Shown here: piece by piece, positions 17,551 to 26,638 of the stretch
Position numbering within the stretch: position 1 is the stretch's first letter
Layout: each line of letters opens with the position of its first letter
From: Affinundibacterium baiyunense
Lineage (GTDB): Bacteria; Pseudomonadota; Gammaproteobacteria; Burkholderiales; Burkholderiaceae_D
Direction of reading: 5' to 3'
DNA length: 64,000 nucleotides
Assembly (NCBI RefSeq): GCF_018139645.1
Contig: NZ_JAGSPM010000014.1
Location: 1-64,000, forward strand
Program-made: the position numbers and the translations under genes
Notes under the pieces: model-generated
The model's input: only the letters and a program-made list of their open reading frames with translations
The model's database searches: none
What the model was told of the DNA's origin: nothing

Positions 17551-19533
17551 CTATTTTAATAATTTCTGTTCTGCGCGGGCGACTCCCTCGGCAGTACCAC
17601 GCAATACGATCACATCGCTCGCCTGCAAGACCAAATCACTGTCAGCGGACAAACGATTTTTACCGCGTCGGACGCCTGTGACATCAACCGCCAATTCGTT
17701 CAATGATAATTCTTGAATACGCTTACCTATCATTTTACTGCGCTCACTCAAGACCACGGTATGCAAACGTAGCTGTAAATTCTCGGCATCATCAACCACA
17801 TCACTGGCGCCATGAAAGAATCCACGCAATGATTCATAACGCGCATCGCGTGCCATTTGAACTGTATGTACCACGCGCCTTAAAGGTACGCCCAACAATA
17901 CCAAGGCGTGCGACGCTAACATCAAACTGCCTTCCATCAAATCAGGAACCACTTCAGTCGCACCTGCTGCACGCAATTTCTCTAAATCGGTATCATCGTG
18001 ACTACGCACCACCACCGGCAAACTTGGATTAAGCTCATGCACCAAATGTAAAATCTTTAGCGCTGATGGTGTATTGGTATAAGTGATCACCAATGCAGCA
18101 GCACGATTAATCCCAGCTGCCGTCAAACTTTCTCGGCGTCCCGCATCGCCATAAGACACGTTCGCGCCAGCATTTTGCGCCTCATTAATTCGATCTGGAT
18201 CTAAGTCTAAAGCGTGATAATCGATATGTTCATCGGTTAATAATTTCGCCAAATTTTGGCCGCTACGACCAAAGCCAGCAATAATCACATGCTTCTTTAC
18301 TTTCATGGTACGCGCCGCTATTTGCGTCAATGCTAAGGATTGCATCATCCATTCGTTAGACGATAGCTTTAAAACGATCCAATCCGATTTCGCCAAAATA
18401 AATGGCGAGATCAACATCGATAACACCATCGACGCCAAGATCAACTGTAACAACATGGGATCAATCAAATTCAAACCGCCAGCTTGATTCAATAATACAA
18501 AACCAAACTCACCTGCCTGTGCTAGACCAAGGCCGGTACGTAGAGCGACGCTAGTGGGGCATGAAAATAAGCGAGCAAGTAAAAAGATTAATCCAAATTT
18601 AAATACAACCGGCCCAATCAATAACAGCAAGATTAACCACCCGTAGTCGAGCACTAGCTGCAGATTGAGTAACATGCCAACCGTGATGAAAAACAAGCCC
18701 AATAAAACATCACGGAACGATTTGATATCTTCTTCAACTTGATGCTTGTATTCGGTTTCAGAAATCAACATTCCCGCGACAAATGCACCTAGCGCCAACG
18801 ACAAGCCAGCTTTTTCGGTTAGCCATGCCGCCCCCAAAGTGAACAGCAACAAGTTCAGCATGAATAATTCTTGCGAGCGACGGCGCACGACAATCGCAAA
18901 CCACTCTCGCACTACTCTTTTGCCAACAAAAAACAGCAAAAATAAGACCACCGTTGCCTTGCCCGCTGCAGTCAATAAACTCATGCTGAGGTTGTCCGAA
19001 TCAGCAGCCAAGGCTGGTACCAAAATTAATAGAGGCACGACAGCGAGATCTTGAAATAACAGCACACTGATGATTTGCCGACCGTGCGGACTTTCTAATT
19101 CCAATTTTTCGGTCAACATTTTTGACACAATCGCCGTCGACGACATCGATAAAGCCCCACCAATAGCAAATGCTGCCTCCCAGCTAATCGCAAAATACTC
19201 TGGTAACACCACCGCAGCGCCAAAGCACATCAGCATCGCTAGGCCTATCGTACTCACCACTTGCGCCATGCCGAGACCAAACACCGCTCTGCGCATCGAA
19301 ATCAATTTCGGTAAAGAGAATTCAAGCCCAATCGAAAACATCAAAAACACGACGCCGAACTCAGCCAGTAAATGTGTAGTTGAACTTTCCTGCGCCCAAC
19401 CAAATGCATGCGGACCAATCACAATCCCAACTGCGAGATATCCGAGCATGGGTGGCAGATTCAATAAGCGTAAAGCAACCACACCTAACACGGCGCTGCT
19501 TAACAAAAGTAAAGTTGTATCAAGAGCATTCAT
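17551..19533 (-). CDS. CPA2 family cation:proton antiporter (KefB/KefC-like)
   Basis: A 660-residue membrane transporter. Roughly residues 1-380 form about 12-13 spans of the Na+/H+ exchanger fold, with LFQDLAVVPLLILVPAL in the ion-path region. A TrkA-N (RCK) domain follows with the nucleotide-binding loop HVIIAGFGRSGQNLAKLL near 411-428, then a TrkA-C domain to the end. This is the KefB/KefC/YbaL architecture for K+ or Na+ exchange gated by NAD(H) or glutathione compounds. No KefF/KefG partner gene is adjacent, so glutathione gating is uncertain. Confidence 0.88.
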   Translation of the reverse strand: MNALDTTLLLLSSAVLGVVALRLLNLPPMLGYLAVGIVIGPHAFGWAQESSTTHLLAEFGVVFLMFSIGLEFSLPKLISMRRAVFGLGMAQVVSTIGLAMLMCFGAAVVLPEYFAISWEAAFAIGGALSMSSTAIVSKMLTEKLELESPHGRQIISVLLFQDLAVVPLLILVPALAADSDNLSMSLLTAAGKATVVLFLLFFVGKRVVREWFAIVVRRRSQELFMLNLLLFTLGAAWLTEKAGLSLALGAFVAGMLISETEYKHQVEEDIKSFRDVLLGLFFITVGMLLNLQLVLDYGWLILLLLIGPVVFKFGLIFLLARLFSCPTSVALRTGLGLAQAGEFGFVLLNQAGGLNLIDPMLLQLILASMVLSMLISPFILAKSDWIVLKLSSNEWMMQSLALTQIAARTMKVKKHVIIAGFGRSGQNLAKLLTDEHIDYHALDLDPDRINEAQNAGANVSYGDAGRRESLTAAGINRAAALVITYTNTPSALKILHLVHELNPSLPVVVRSHDDTDLEKLRAAGATEVVPDLMEGSLMLASHALVLLGVPLRRVVHTVQMARDARYESLRGFFHGASDVVDDAENLQLRLHTVVLSERSKMIGKRIQELSLNELAVDVTGVRRGKNRLSADSDLVLQASDVIVLRGTAEGVARAEQKLLK

Positions 19534-19634
19534 GCTGCTTATTATTACCGATTATTCACACCAGACACAGCCTAGATGGAGAGAAAACGACGAAAGTACT
19601 TGATTCATCGATAGAGAAAAACGCAGTAAATAAA

Positions 19635-19678
19635 AAACGCGGAACGAATTGAGCTGCCCCAAAATCGTTACCGCGTTT
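19635..19678 (-). terminator. Intrinsic terminator after the BPSS1780-type gene
   Basis: AAACGCGGAACGA pairs with TCGTTACCGCGTTT (one bulge) around a 17-base loop. On the minus strand it is followed by a TTTTTTATTT tail, so it ends transcription of the membrane protein gene upstream. The T-run on the plus side is shorter. Confidence 0.7.
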
Positions 19679-19773
19679 TCTATTTTTCTAACTACAGACT
19701 CAGCATGTCGCTGTTGTTGCTAGTACGTTAGATGTTCATGCCACTTTCCGCACAAACCAAAGATTCACCAAAA

Positions 19774-20571
19774 TTAAGCAAGAAAAATATCACGATAGGC
19801 TGCATAAATTGCGCCAATTAATACTGGTCCCAATACCAACCATCCTAGCCCCAAGGGGATCGACGCCAAAATAGCGAAAACAATATACAGCACAAAGAAT
19901 AACAAGAACGCTGCCCAATTCTTCAAGCTAACTTTCAAGCTCATCAACAATGCGTCAATCGGTGCGACGTTATGAAACACCACTAGGGCTGGCGCGAACC
20001 AAATTGCCATCGCCAATGGGATCGCGATCAACATCGCCAGCAATACAAAACCAAGCAATGCACTAAAACCCAAGCCCATCAAGCTCGCGCTACCAAATGC
20101 TGCGCCTGTCGCAATGGCGCCACCAAACACAGCCACTGCAAAAACACCAACGATCATCGATACGACAAAGAAACCAATCATCCAAATCAAGCCGAGCAAT
20201 GCTAATGAACCAAATTTATCTTTAAATCCTGCAAACAAAAACTCAAAGGTCACGGGTTTCGACTCACGATGCGCTTGGCAAGCCAACATTAACCCGCCGA
20301 AAAACGCAGGCATCAACAAATTAAAAATAAAGGGTCCAATACCAGGAATCACATTCAGCACAAACATGATCACAAACAGTACGACCACCATGCCTATCCA
20401 CACACCTGCATTCGCTTTAAACTGATCGAAGCCATAGCCATACCAAGATGTGGCTTTGCCTGCATCAATGGCATTACCTTCGGGATTATATTTTGCTTGC
20501 AGCGGAACTTCCGACACGAGGTTACTCATGTTTGGGAAATTATTTTCTGGCTGATCAGGGTTCACATTCAT
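19774..20571 (-). CDS. BPSS1780 family membrane protein
   Basis: A 265-residue inner-membrane protein with about six spans. It starts with a polar region of about 35 residues, then shows the family-like segment ATSWYGYGFDQFK and repeated glycine/alanine-rich helices. I recognise it as the BPSS1780-type (COG5473) family common in Burkholderiales; its function is unknown. It stands alone on the minus strand, divergent from kdsD. Confidence 0.7.
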   Translation of the reverse strand: MNVNPDQPENNFPNMSNLVSEVPLQAKYNPEGNAIDAGKATSWYGYGFDQFKANAGVWIGMVVVLFVIMFVLNVIPGIGPFIFNLLMPAFFGGLMLACQAHRESKPVTFEFLFAGFKDKFGSLALLGLIWMIGFFVVSMIVGVFAVAVFGGAIATGAAFGSASLMGLGFSALLGFVLLAMLIAIPLAMAIWFAPALVVFHNVAPIDALLMSLKVSLKNWAAFLLFFVLYIVFAILASIPLGLGWLVLGPVLIGAIYAAYRDIFLA

Positions 20572-20822
20572 ATATAAGCTTTCTAAAAAGTGTTAGAAGA
20601 AAATCGTACCAATAGTACATTTACGCAATTTCGTAGCAGCAAAAGTATCCTTGAATAAAAATTAATTGACAAGCTTTCGTCTTATTTCTAGATCGCCAAA
20701 CTTCCATTTCTCGTCATTTTCTCGATCTTTGCTACGTTTAACCAACAGATTGCAAGACACTTGCCGAAGTCCTTGATAACAAATTCACATCTGGCAGAGT
20801 TCTTGCTTAATCATATTTAGTT

Positions 20823-20828
20823 TATACT
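20823..20828 (+). promoter_or_regulatory. -10 element of the kdsD promoter
   Basis: TATACT ends 6 bases before the kdsD ATG at 20835. Transcription would start at or very near the ATG, so the mRNA may be leaderless. The -35 (TTCTTG at 20800-20805, 17-base spacer) is poor. The rest of the 263-base gap to the divergent gene holds nothing else I can name. Confidence 0.45.
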
Positions 20829-20834
20829 CCACGC

Positions 20835-21869
20835 ATGAGCACATTAAATACCTCTTCAGAAAAAAGCCTAGCGCCCTCAAGGGACGCGAAGGCTGAACAC
20901 GCCTTACAACTGGCTTGCGAAACTTTACAAATCGAGGCGGATGCGATTTCCAATCTCAAGCAACGCTTGAGTGGCGGTGACTCTTCCGCATTTATCAATG
21001 CGATCCATTTGGTTTTACATTGCAAAGGCCGGTTAGTCATTTCCGGTATTGGCAAATCTGGTCACATTGCCCGCAAGATTGCCGCTACTTTTGCCTCTAC
21101 TGGTACACCATCCTTTTTCTTGCATCCAGCTGAAGCTGCACATGGCGATCTCGGCATGGTCACCTCACAAGATGTTTTCATCGCCATTTCTTACTCTGGT
21201 GAAGCGGGCGAATTGATTGCTATTTTGCCGATCTTAAAACGTCTCGGTGTCAAGTTGATTGCCCTCACTGGTAACCCGCATTCGACCCTAGCCAAACTCG
21301 CTGATTTGCATTTAAGTGTGCATGTCGAAAAAGAAGCTTGCCCTCTCAATCTGGCACCAACCGCAAGCACGACGGTTACTTTAGCGCTCGGTGATGCGCT
21401 CGCTGTCGCGGTGCTTGATGCACGAGGATTCAAAGAAGAAGATTTTGCGCGTTCACATCCAGGTGGCGCACTTGGTCGACGCTTACTCACGCATGTAAAA
21501 GACGTAATGCGAACCGGTAATGCAATTCCGCAGGTCAAACCGGATACCAAACTCAGCAGTGCCTTGCTGGAAATCACCCAAAAAGGGATGGCGATGACGG
21601 CGATCGTCGATCATGATCAGCGTATCGTCGGCGTTTTTACCGACGGTGATTTACGTCGCTTAATGGATAAACCGCTCAATTTTTCTGAATTGATGATTGC
21701 CGATATTATGCGCAAAAATCCGCATCGCATCGGCCCTGAACAATTAGCAGTAGAAGCGGTAGAAATTATGGAGCAACATCGAATCAATCAATTATTGGTG
21801 GCAGACGCCGACGGCAAACTCGTTGGCGCATTACACATCCATGATTTGACACGAGCCAAGGTAATTTGA
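20835..21869 (+). CDS. kdsD: D-arabinose 5-phosphate isomerase
   Basis: Converts ribulose 5-phosphate to arabinose 5-phosphate, the first step to Kdo of the LPS inner core. The SIS sugar-isomerase domain carries GIGKSG (71-76), SYSGEAGE and the EKEACPLNLAPTAST block. Two CBS domains follow from about residue 215 (VKDVMRTG and MIADIMRKNP). Length 344 is slightly over the usual 325-330 because of a 15-residue N-terminal extension. Its TGA overlaps the kdsC ATG. Confidence 0.95.
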   Translation: MSTLNTSSEKSLAPSRDAKAEHALQLACETLQIEADAISNLKQRLSGGDSSAFINAIHLVLHCKGRLVISGIGKSGHIARKIAATFASTGTPSFFLHPAEAAHGDLGMVTSQDVFIAISYSGEAGELIAILPILKRLGVKLIALTGNPHSTLAKLADLHLSVHVEKEACPLNLAPTASTTVTLALGDALAVAVLDARGFKEEDFARSHPGGALGRRLLTHVKDVMRTGNAIPQVKPDTKLSSALLEITQKGMAMTAIVDHDQRIVGVFTDGDLRRLMDKPLNFSELMIADIMRKNPHRIGPEQLAVEAVEIMEQHRINQLLVADADGKLVGALHIHDLTRAKVI

Positions 21870-22447
21870 TGACTTCACAGACCACACATGCTTCGGTGTT
21901 TTCAGCGTCGAGCGCGATACAACAAGCGACACAAGTACGCCTGATGATCTTTGACGTGGATGGCATTTTGACTGATGGCAGCTTACATTTTGGCGCTGAT
22001 GGCGAAATGATGAAAACCTTTAATGTCCTCGATGGTCAAGGCATCAAACTATTGCAAAATGCAGGCATCGCCACTGCAATTATCAGTGCACGACAATCGG
22101 CCATCGTCAGCAAACGTGCAAGTGATCTCGGCATCACGCATGTGATGCAAGGGATTCACAATAAAAAATCGGCATTTTTAACACTGACCAAGGAACTTCA
22201 GATACCACATCAGGAATGCGGTTTCATTGGTGATGACGTCATAGATTTGCCAATCTTGTTACGTGTTGGTTTTGCTGCGAGTGTTCCGAATGGGCATGAA
22301 GAAGTACGTCAGCGTGTTGCTTACGTGACAAAAGCACATGGCGGTAAAGGTGCGGTACGCGAGATCTGCGATTTTATTTTACAAGCGCAAAATAAATACC
22401 AAGCAGCGATTGCGCCATTTTTAGATGTGAGTAACGATGACTGCTGA
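21869..22447 (+). CDS. kdsC: 3-deoxy-D-manno-octulosonate 8-phosphate phosphatase
   Basis: HAD phosphatase that removes phosphate from Kdo 8-phosphate. The capless C0-type motifs are seen: FDVDGILTDG (28-37, nucleophile Asp29), an IISAR block and GDDVIDLP near 118. I take the ATG at 21869, overlapping the kdsD TGA; a TTG one codon earlier is less likely. Length 192. The end overlaps lptC by 11 bases, showing a compact Kdo-Lpt operon. Confidence 0.94.
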   Translation: MTSQTTHASVFSASSAIQQATQVRLMIFDVDGILTDGSLHFGADGEMMKTFNVLDGQGIKLLQNAGIATAIISARQSAIVSKRASDLGITHVMQGIHNKKSAFLTLTKELQIPHQECGFIGDDVIDLPILLRVGFAASVPNGHEEVRQRVAYVTKAHGGKGAVREICDFILQAQNKYQAAIAPFLDVSNDDC

Positions 22448-23051
22448 TCGTATCCGAGTTTGGCTTGGTGTCGCCCTGCTTGGCTTAGTCATGCTCGGTA
22501 GTTTTTGGATCTATGAAGTGATGCGACGTCAAAGTGAAGATGAGGCCGCCAATGCAAAGAATCGCAGCGAGCCTGATTACTACGTTGAGAATTTTAATTT
22601 TGTGCGACTGTCACAATCAAAACAAACCAATTATCGCGTCACAGGTGAAAAACTGATTCATTATCCGCGCGAAGATGAATTCGAAATCGTACAGCCGAGA
22701 ATCGTTGGTATCGATCAAGAAAAAACACCTATGACGATCCGTGCCGAACGCGCCATCGTGAAACAAAAAGTACAAGAGAAATCACAAAGCAAACCGGAAG
22801 ACCAAATTCACATGCAGGGCAATGTATTAGTCGAACGCAGCAAAAGCGATCAAGGTGGTCATTTAACCATGGCGACGAATAGCCTGATTCTGTTTCCAGA
22901 CAGCGAAAGAATGCGTACATCTGAGCAGATCACAATGACGACGGCGCGCGCGAATATCACAGCGAACGGAATGGAAGCAGACAATAGCACGCAAAAAATC
23001 CGCTTACTCAATAAAGTACAAATTAGTATTGCACCACCTTCGTCAAAGTAA
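22437..23051 (+). CDS. lptC: LPS export protein LptC
   Basis: Bitopic inner-membrane protein that passes LPS from the LptBFG transporter to LptA. A single membrane anchor (about 8-27, WLGVALLGLVMLGSFWIYEV) is followed by a periplasmic beta-jellyroll, with the family-type PDYYVENFNF near residue 43-52. Length 204. lptA follows after 82 bases. Confidence 0.9.
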   Translation: MTADRIRVWLGVALLGLVMLGSFWIYEVMRRQSEDEAANAKNRSEPDYYVENFNFVRLSQSKQTNYRVTGEKLIHYPREDEFEIVQPRIVGIDQEKTPMTIRAERAIVKQKVQEKSQSKPEDQIHMQGNVLVERSKSDQGGHLTMATNSLILFPDSERMRTSEQITMTTARANITANGMEADNSTQKIRLLNKVQISIAPPSSK

Positions 23052-23133
23052 ATTGAAATCTGGTCATATAGAAATGTGCGCCATTCAGCAGAGCGCCAAG
23101 GCCACGGTGACGATTAAAAATTAAGGAACACAC

Positions 23134-23748
23134 ATGAGCATACCAAGAAATATTTCACTCAAATCGATGCCAACGATACGCGTCCTTAGTACGCTTAGCT
23201 TGTGCGCGGTGGTTCTTCTACCGCTCAGCGTGCGTGCAGAAAAAGCGGATAGCCAAAAACGTACCAACATTTCTGCTGAATATACCGAATTTGATGGCAA
23301 AACAAATACCAAGGTACTAAAAGGCAAAGTTGAATTAACCCGTGGCACTTTATTGATCCGTGCAGAAAATGGTGTAGAAACCGAAACCGCTGACGGTGGC
23401 GGCAGCGTGACCTTATCTGGCCACGCTGGTAGTCAAGTTTTCTTTCGTCAAAAACGTGATGGCGGTGACGATTTATGGATAGAGGGTTCCGCGGATCGTG
23501 TTGAGTACGATAAAAAATCAGAAGTAGTACGCTTTATTAGCAAAGCAAAAGTTCGCTATTTAAGCCAACAAAAAGTCACGCAAGAACAAAATGGTGAATT
23601 TTTATCTTACGACAGTGTGAACGACGTCTTCACCGCAACCAACTCAGCGAGCGGCAAACACGTTCCCGGTGGCGGTCGCGTGACAATTACGTCTGAACCT
23701 AAAGAAAAAAAATCCGATAGCAAACAGGACAGTAAAGAAAATAAGTGA
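23134..23748 (+). CDS. lptA: LPS transport periplasmic protein LptA
   Basis: Periplasmic bridge component carrying LPS to the outer membrane. A cleavable signal peptide ends near AEKAD (about residue 33); AAGGAACACAC precedes the ATG. The OstA-like beta-jellyroll shows the characteristic [19 protein letters not shown] and LRAENG-type strands. The tail is strongly Lys/Asp-rich and of low complexity (about 190-204). The lptB start follows 4 bases after the stop. Confidence 0.93.
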   Translation: MSIPRNISLKSMPTIRVLSTLSLCAVVLLPLSVRAEKADSQKRTNISAEYTEFDGKTNTKVLKGKVELTRGTLLIRAENGVETETADGGGSVTLSGHAGSQVFFRQKRDGGDDLWIEGSADRVEYDKKSEVVRFISKAKVRYLSQQKVTQEQNGEFLSYDSVNDVFTATNSASGKHVPGGGRVTITSEPKEKKSDSKQDSKENK

Positions 23749-23752
23749 TCTT

Positions 23753-24496
23753 ATGACTAGCACACTCGTAATCGAAGGCTTACAAAAACGCTATGGCATG
23801 CGCCAAGTCGTCCACGATGTTTCTTTGCAAGTGAAGAGCGGCGAAGTTGTTGGTTTACTTGGCCCAAATGGCGCAGGCAAAACAACTTCGTTCTATATGA
23901 TTGTTGGCCTAGTCCCTTCCGATGCTGGCAAAATTGATGTCGATGGCGTCAATATTTCTAATTTTCCGATTCATCAACGTGCACAATTAGGGCTGTCTTA
24001 CCTACCCCAAGAAGCCTCGGTATTTAGAAAACTATCGGTGGAAGATAATGTTCGCGCGGTCTTAGAATTGCAAAAAAATTCAAACGGAAAACCACTCAGC
24101 AAAACAGAAATCGAGCAACGCTTAAATACGCTACTCGAAGAACTCCAAATCGATGGCTTGCGCGAGAGCCCAGCGCGTGCCTTGTCTGGTGGCGAACGAC
24201 GCCGTGTAGAGATCGCGCGTGCACTCGCAACCAATCCAAGGTTTGTATTGCTGGATGAACCATTTGCCGGCGTCGATCCGATTGCGGTCATCGAAATTCA
24301 ACGTATTGTTCGCTTCCTCAAGGAACGCGATATCGGTGTGTTAATTACCGATCATAATGTACGTGAAACACTAGGGATATGCGACCATGCTTATATCATT
24401 AATCAAGGCTCGGTATTAGCAAGCGGTCGCCCCGACGAAATCATCACCAACGAGACCGTTAGACGTGTCTACTTGGGTGAACATTTCCGCATGTAG
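23753..24496 (+). CDS. lptB: LPS export ABC transporter ATP-binding protein
   Basis: ATPase that powers LPS extraction from the inner membrane with LptF and LptG (not in this window). Walker [10 protein letters not shown] is at 37-45, the Q-loop [12 protein letters not shown] near 83, the signature [15 protein letters not shown] near 143, Walker [11 protein letters not shown] near 163, and the switch His in ITDHNVRE. Length 247 is typical of the family. Confidence 0.96.
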   Translation: MTSTLVIEGLQKRYGMRQVVHDVSLQVKSGEVVGLLGPNGAGKTTSFYMIVGLVPSDAGKIDVDGVNISNFPIHQRAQLGLSYLPQEASVFRKLSVEDNVRAVLELQKNSNGKPLSKTEIEQRLNTLLEELQIDGLRESPARALSGGERRRVEIARALATNPRFVLLDEPFAGVDPIAVIEIQRIVRFLKERDIGVLITDHNVRETLGICDHAYIINQGSVLASGRPDEIITNETVRRVYLGEHFRM

Positions 24497-24523
24497 CTCA
24501 GACCATACGATGATGTCTAAGTC

Positions 24524-26023
24524 ATGAAGCAAAGCCTACAACTACGCACCTCGCAACATCTTGCGCTCACGCCACAACTACAGCAATCTATCCGCTTGCT
24601 GCAATTGTCGACCTTAGAACTGCATCAAGAGTTAGAGACCTTGCTCATCGAAAATCCGATGCTAGAAAGAGTCGATGATGCATTGGATAATGCCGTGCGT
24701 CTGTTAGCCGATGGCTGTATCAATAACGCCAGTGTACAAAACGAGAGCGAATTCAAATCACCTGAAACTGAAACAGCGACAACAGATAGCGTTGCGATCA
24801 ACACAGCGAATGACACGCCTGACAATCAAGTTGAGGTCGAAGTACAAAATGCTGGCGATGATTGGAGTTTCGATGAGGCGCCTATCTCTGGCTCAAAAAG
24901 CAATCAAGATGATGAAGACGGTCGGCCGCAATTAGAAGCGGCACAAACCACATTGCGCGAGTATCTATTGGAGCAAATGCGCATCTCGATTCGCGAGCCA
25001 CGTGATCGTGCTCTGATTGAATTGGTCATCGACGCCATTGATGAAAATGGTTATCTGTGTGAGTCATTAGAAGAGATTCATGCGAGTTTGCCGATTGATT
25101 TATGCGTTGAAATTGAAGAACTCCAATTCGCCTTGAATATGCTGCAAAGTTTCGAGCCTGAAGGTGTTGGGGCCCGAACCACTGCGGAATGTCTAGCAAT
25201 TCAAATCAAGCGTTTTCCCAAAATTCCTTTTGTTACACGACGCCTTGCGCTACAAATTGTGCAGGATTATTTGCCTTTGTTTGCACAACGAGATTTCACT
25301 AAACTACGCAAATTTTTACAATGCGACGACGAAGATTTACGTGAAGCGCAAGTCGTGATTCGCCAATGCAATCCCAAACCAGGGCTCGCCTTTGCTGCAG
25401 CAAAATCAGATTATGTCGTGCCAGATGTGGTGGTCAAAAAAATTGGTGACGAATGGCAAGTCATGCTTAATCGTGATGTGATGCCGCGCCTGCGCATCAA
25501 TCAAATGTATGCGAATTTAATGAAACAGCAACGCGGCGATACCAATCTCAATCCGCAGCTGCAAGAAGCACGTTGGTTGATCAAAAATATGCGGCAACGT
25601 TTCGATACGATTTTGCGCGTTGCACAAGCTATAGTGGAAAGACAATACAATTTTTTCACGCATGGCGCTGTTGCGATGAGACCCCTTGTTTTACGCGAAA
25701 TAGCTGATACACTAGGATTACACGAGAGCACTATTTCTCGTGTAACAACTCAGAAATTTATGCTGACGCCCCATGGCATGTTTGAGTTAAAGTATTTTTT
25801 CGGTAGTCACGTCGCGACAGAAACTGGGGGCGAAGCATCTTCTACTGCGATACGGGCACTGATCAAACAATTAATAGGAGAAGAAGACCAGAAGAAACCC
25901 CTTTCGGATAGCAAGATTGCCGACATATTGGGAGAACAAGGCATGGTCATCGCGCGGCGCACTGTTGCCAAATATCGCGAAGCTCTGAAAATTCCTCCAG
26001 TCAGTCTGCGAAAATCTCTATAA
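24524..26023 (+). CDS. rpoN: RNA polymerase sigma-54 factor
   Basis: Alternative sigma factor for -24/-12 promoters. Region I begins MKQSLQLRTSQHLALTPQLQ with the Gln/Leu-rich motif; an acidic linker covers about 65-135; the core-binding and helix-turn-helix regions follow; the RpoN box ARRTVAKYRE is near 476. Length 499. It lies 27 bases after lptB, as is usual in proteobacteria. Confidence 0.97.
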   Translation: MKQSLQLRTSQHLALTPQLQQSIRLLQLSTLELHQELETLLIENPMLERVDDALDNAVRLLADGCINNASVQNESEFKSPETETATTDSVAINTANDTPDNQVEVEVQNAGDDWSFDEAPISGSKSNQDDEDGRPQLEAAQTTLREYLLEQMRISIREPRDRALIELVIDAIDENGYLCESLEEIHASLPIDLCVEIEELQFALNMLQSFEPEGVGARTTAECLAIQIKRFPKIPFVTRRLALQIVQDYLPLFAQRDFTKLRKFLQCDDEDLREAQVVIRQCNPKPGLAFAAAKSDYVVPDVVVKKIGDEWQVMLNRDVMPRLRINQMYANLMKQQRGDTNLNPQLQEARWLIKNMRQRFDTILRVAQAIVERQYNFFTHGAVAMRPLVLREIADTLGLHESTISRVTTQKFMLTPHGMFELKYFFGSHVATETGGEASSTAIRALIKQLIGEEDQKKPLSDSKIADILGEQGMVIARRTVAKYREALKIPPVSLRKSL

Positions 26024-26031
26024 ACCAGTTC

Positions 26032-26059
26032 TTGAAATACTGTTTTCTATCGTTATATA
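26032..26059 (+). promoter_or_regulatory. Candidate hpf promoter
   Basis: TTGAAA at 26032-26037 and TATATA at 26054-26059, 16 bases apart, in the 128-base gap between rpoN and hpf. The -10 could also be read one or two bases later. It would give hpf its own transcript beside readthrough from rpoN. Confidence 0.45.
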
Positions 26060-26151
26060 TGATTTAGCTCAATACACATTTCTGCCCATGAGCGATCGTA
26101 GTAACGGCAGTATAGAAGTAAATAAAAGTAATATCACTAAAGGAGCGCAGT

Positions 26152-26505
26152 ATGAATCTCACCATCAGTGGACACCATGTCGAAGTAACTCCTGCAATTC
26201 GTGAATATGTACAAACAAAGCTCGAACGGGTAAGACGACACTTCGATCAAGTCATTGATATTGCCGTCATTTTGACGGTCGATAAGCTCCGCGAAAAGGA
26301 CAAGCGCCACAAAGCCGATATTAATTTGCATCTGAGTGGAAAAGACATCCACGTTGAAAGTTTGGCGCATGATCTATATGCAGCCATTGATGCTTTAGTC
26401 GATAAACTTGATCGTCAAGTGATTAAACATAAGGATAAAATTCAAGACCATCAACATGATGCGATCAAACATATTCCTGATCCGACCTCAACACAATTAG
26501 ATTAA
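26152..26505 (+). CDS. hpf: Ribosome hibernation promoting factor (short HPF / YfiA family)
   Basis: Binds the 30S decoding site to silence ribosomes in stationary phase. The 117-residue protein starts [20 protein letters not shown], the standard HPF N-terminus, and has a Lys/His-rich C-terminus without the long-HPF dimerisation domain. GGAG precedes the ATG. It follows rpoN as usual, but the ptsN/hprK genes that often come next are absent here. Confidence 0.93.
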   Translation: MNLTISGHHVEVTPAIREYVQTKLERVRRHFDQVIDIAVILTVDKLREKDKRHKADINLHLSGKDIHVESLAHDLYAAIDALVDKLDRQVIKHKDKIQDHQHDAIKHIPDPTSTQLD

Positions 26506-26540
26506 GTATCCATTTCAATTCACTTTCTGTGATGATCCTA

Positions 26541-26565
26541 GGGCGCTTTTCAGCGCCCTTTTATT
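26541..26565 (+). terminator. Intrinsic terminator after hpf
   Basis: Stem GGGCGCT/AGCGCCC with a 4-base loop, followed by TTTTATTTTG. It closes the kdsD-hpf transcript 35 bases past the hpf stop. Confidence 0.85.
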
Positions 26566-26638
26566 TTGCTCTATTTTGATTTTTCAAGCCAATCGCTCTG
26601 AGTTAAAATCGAACTCTACTAAATCTTACGGCAAGCTT

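Noticed and set aside
19070-19603. 177-codon plus-strand frame opposite the CPA2 antiporter
   Set aside because: Shadow of a strongly coding membrane protein gene.
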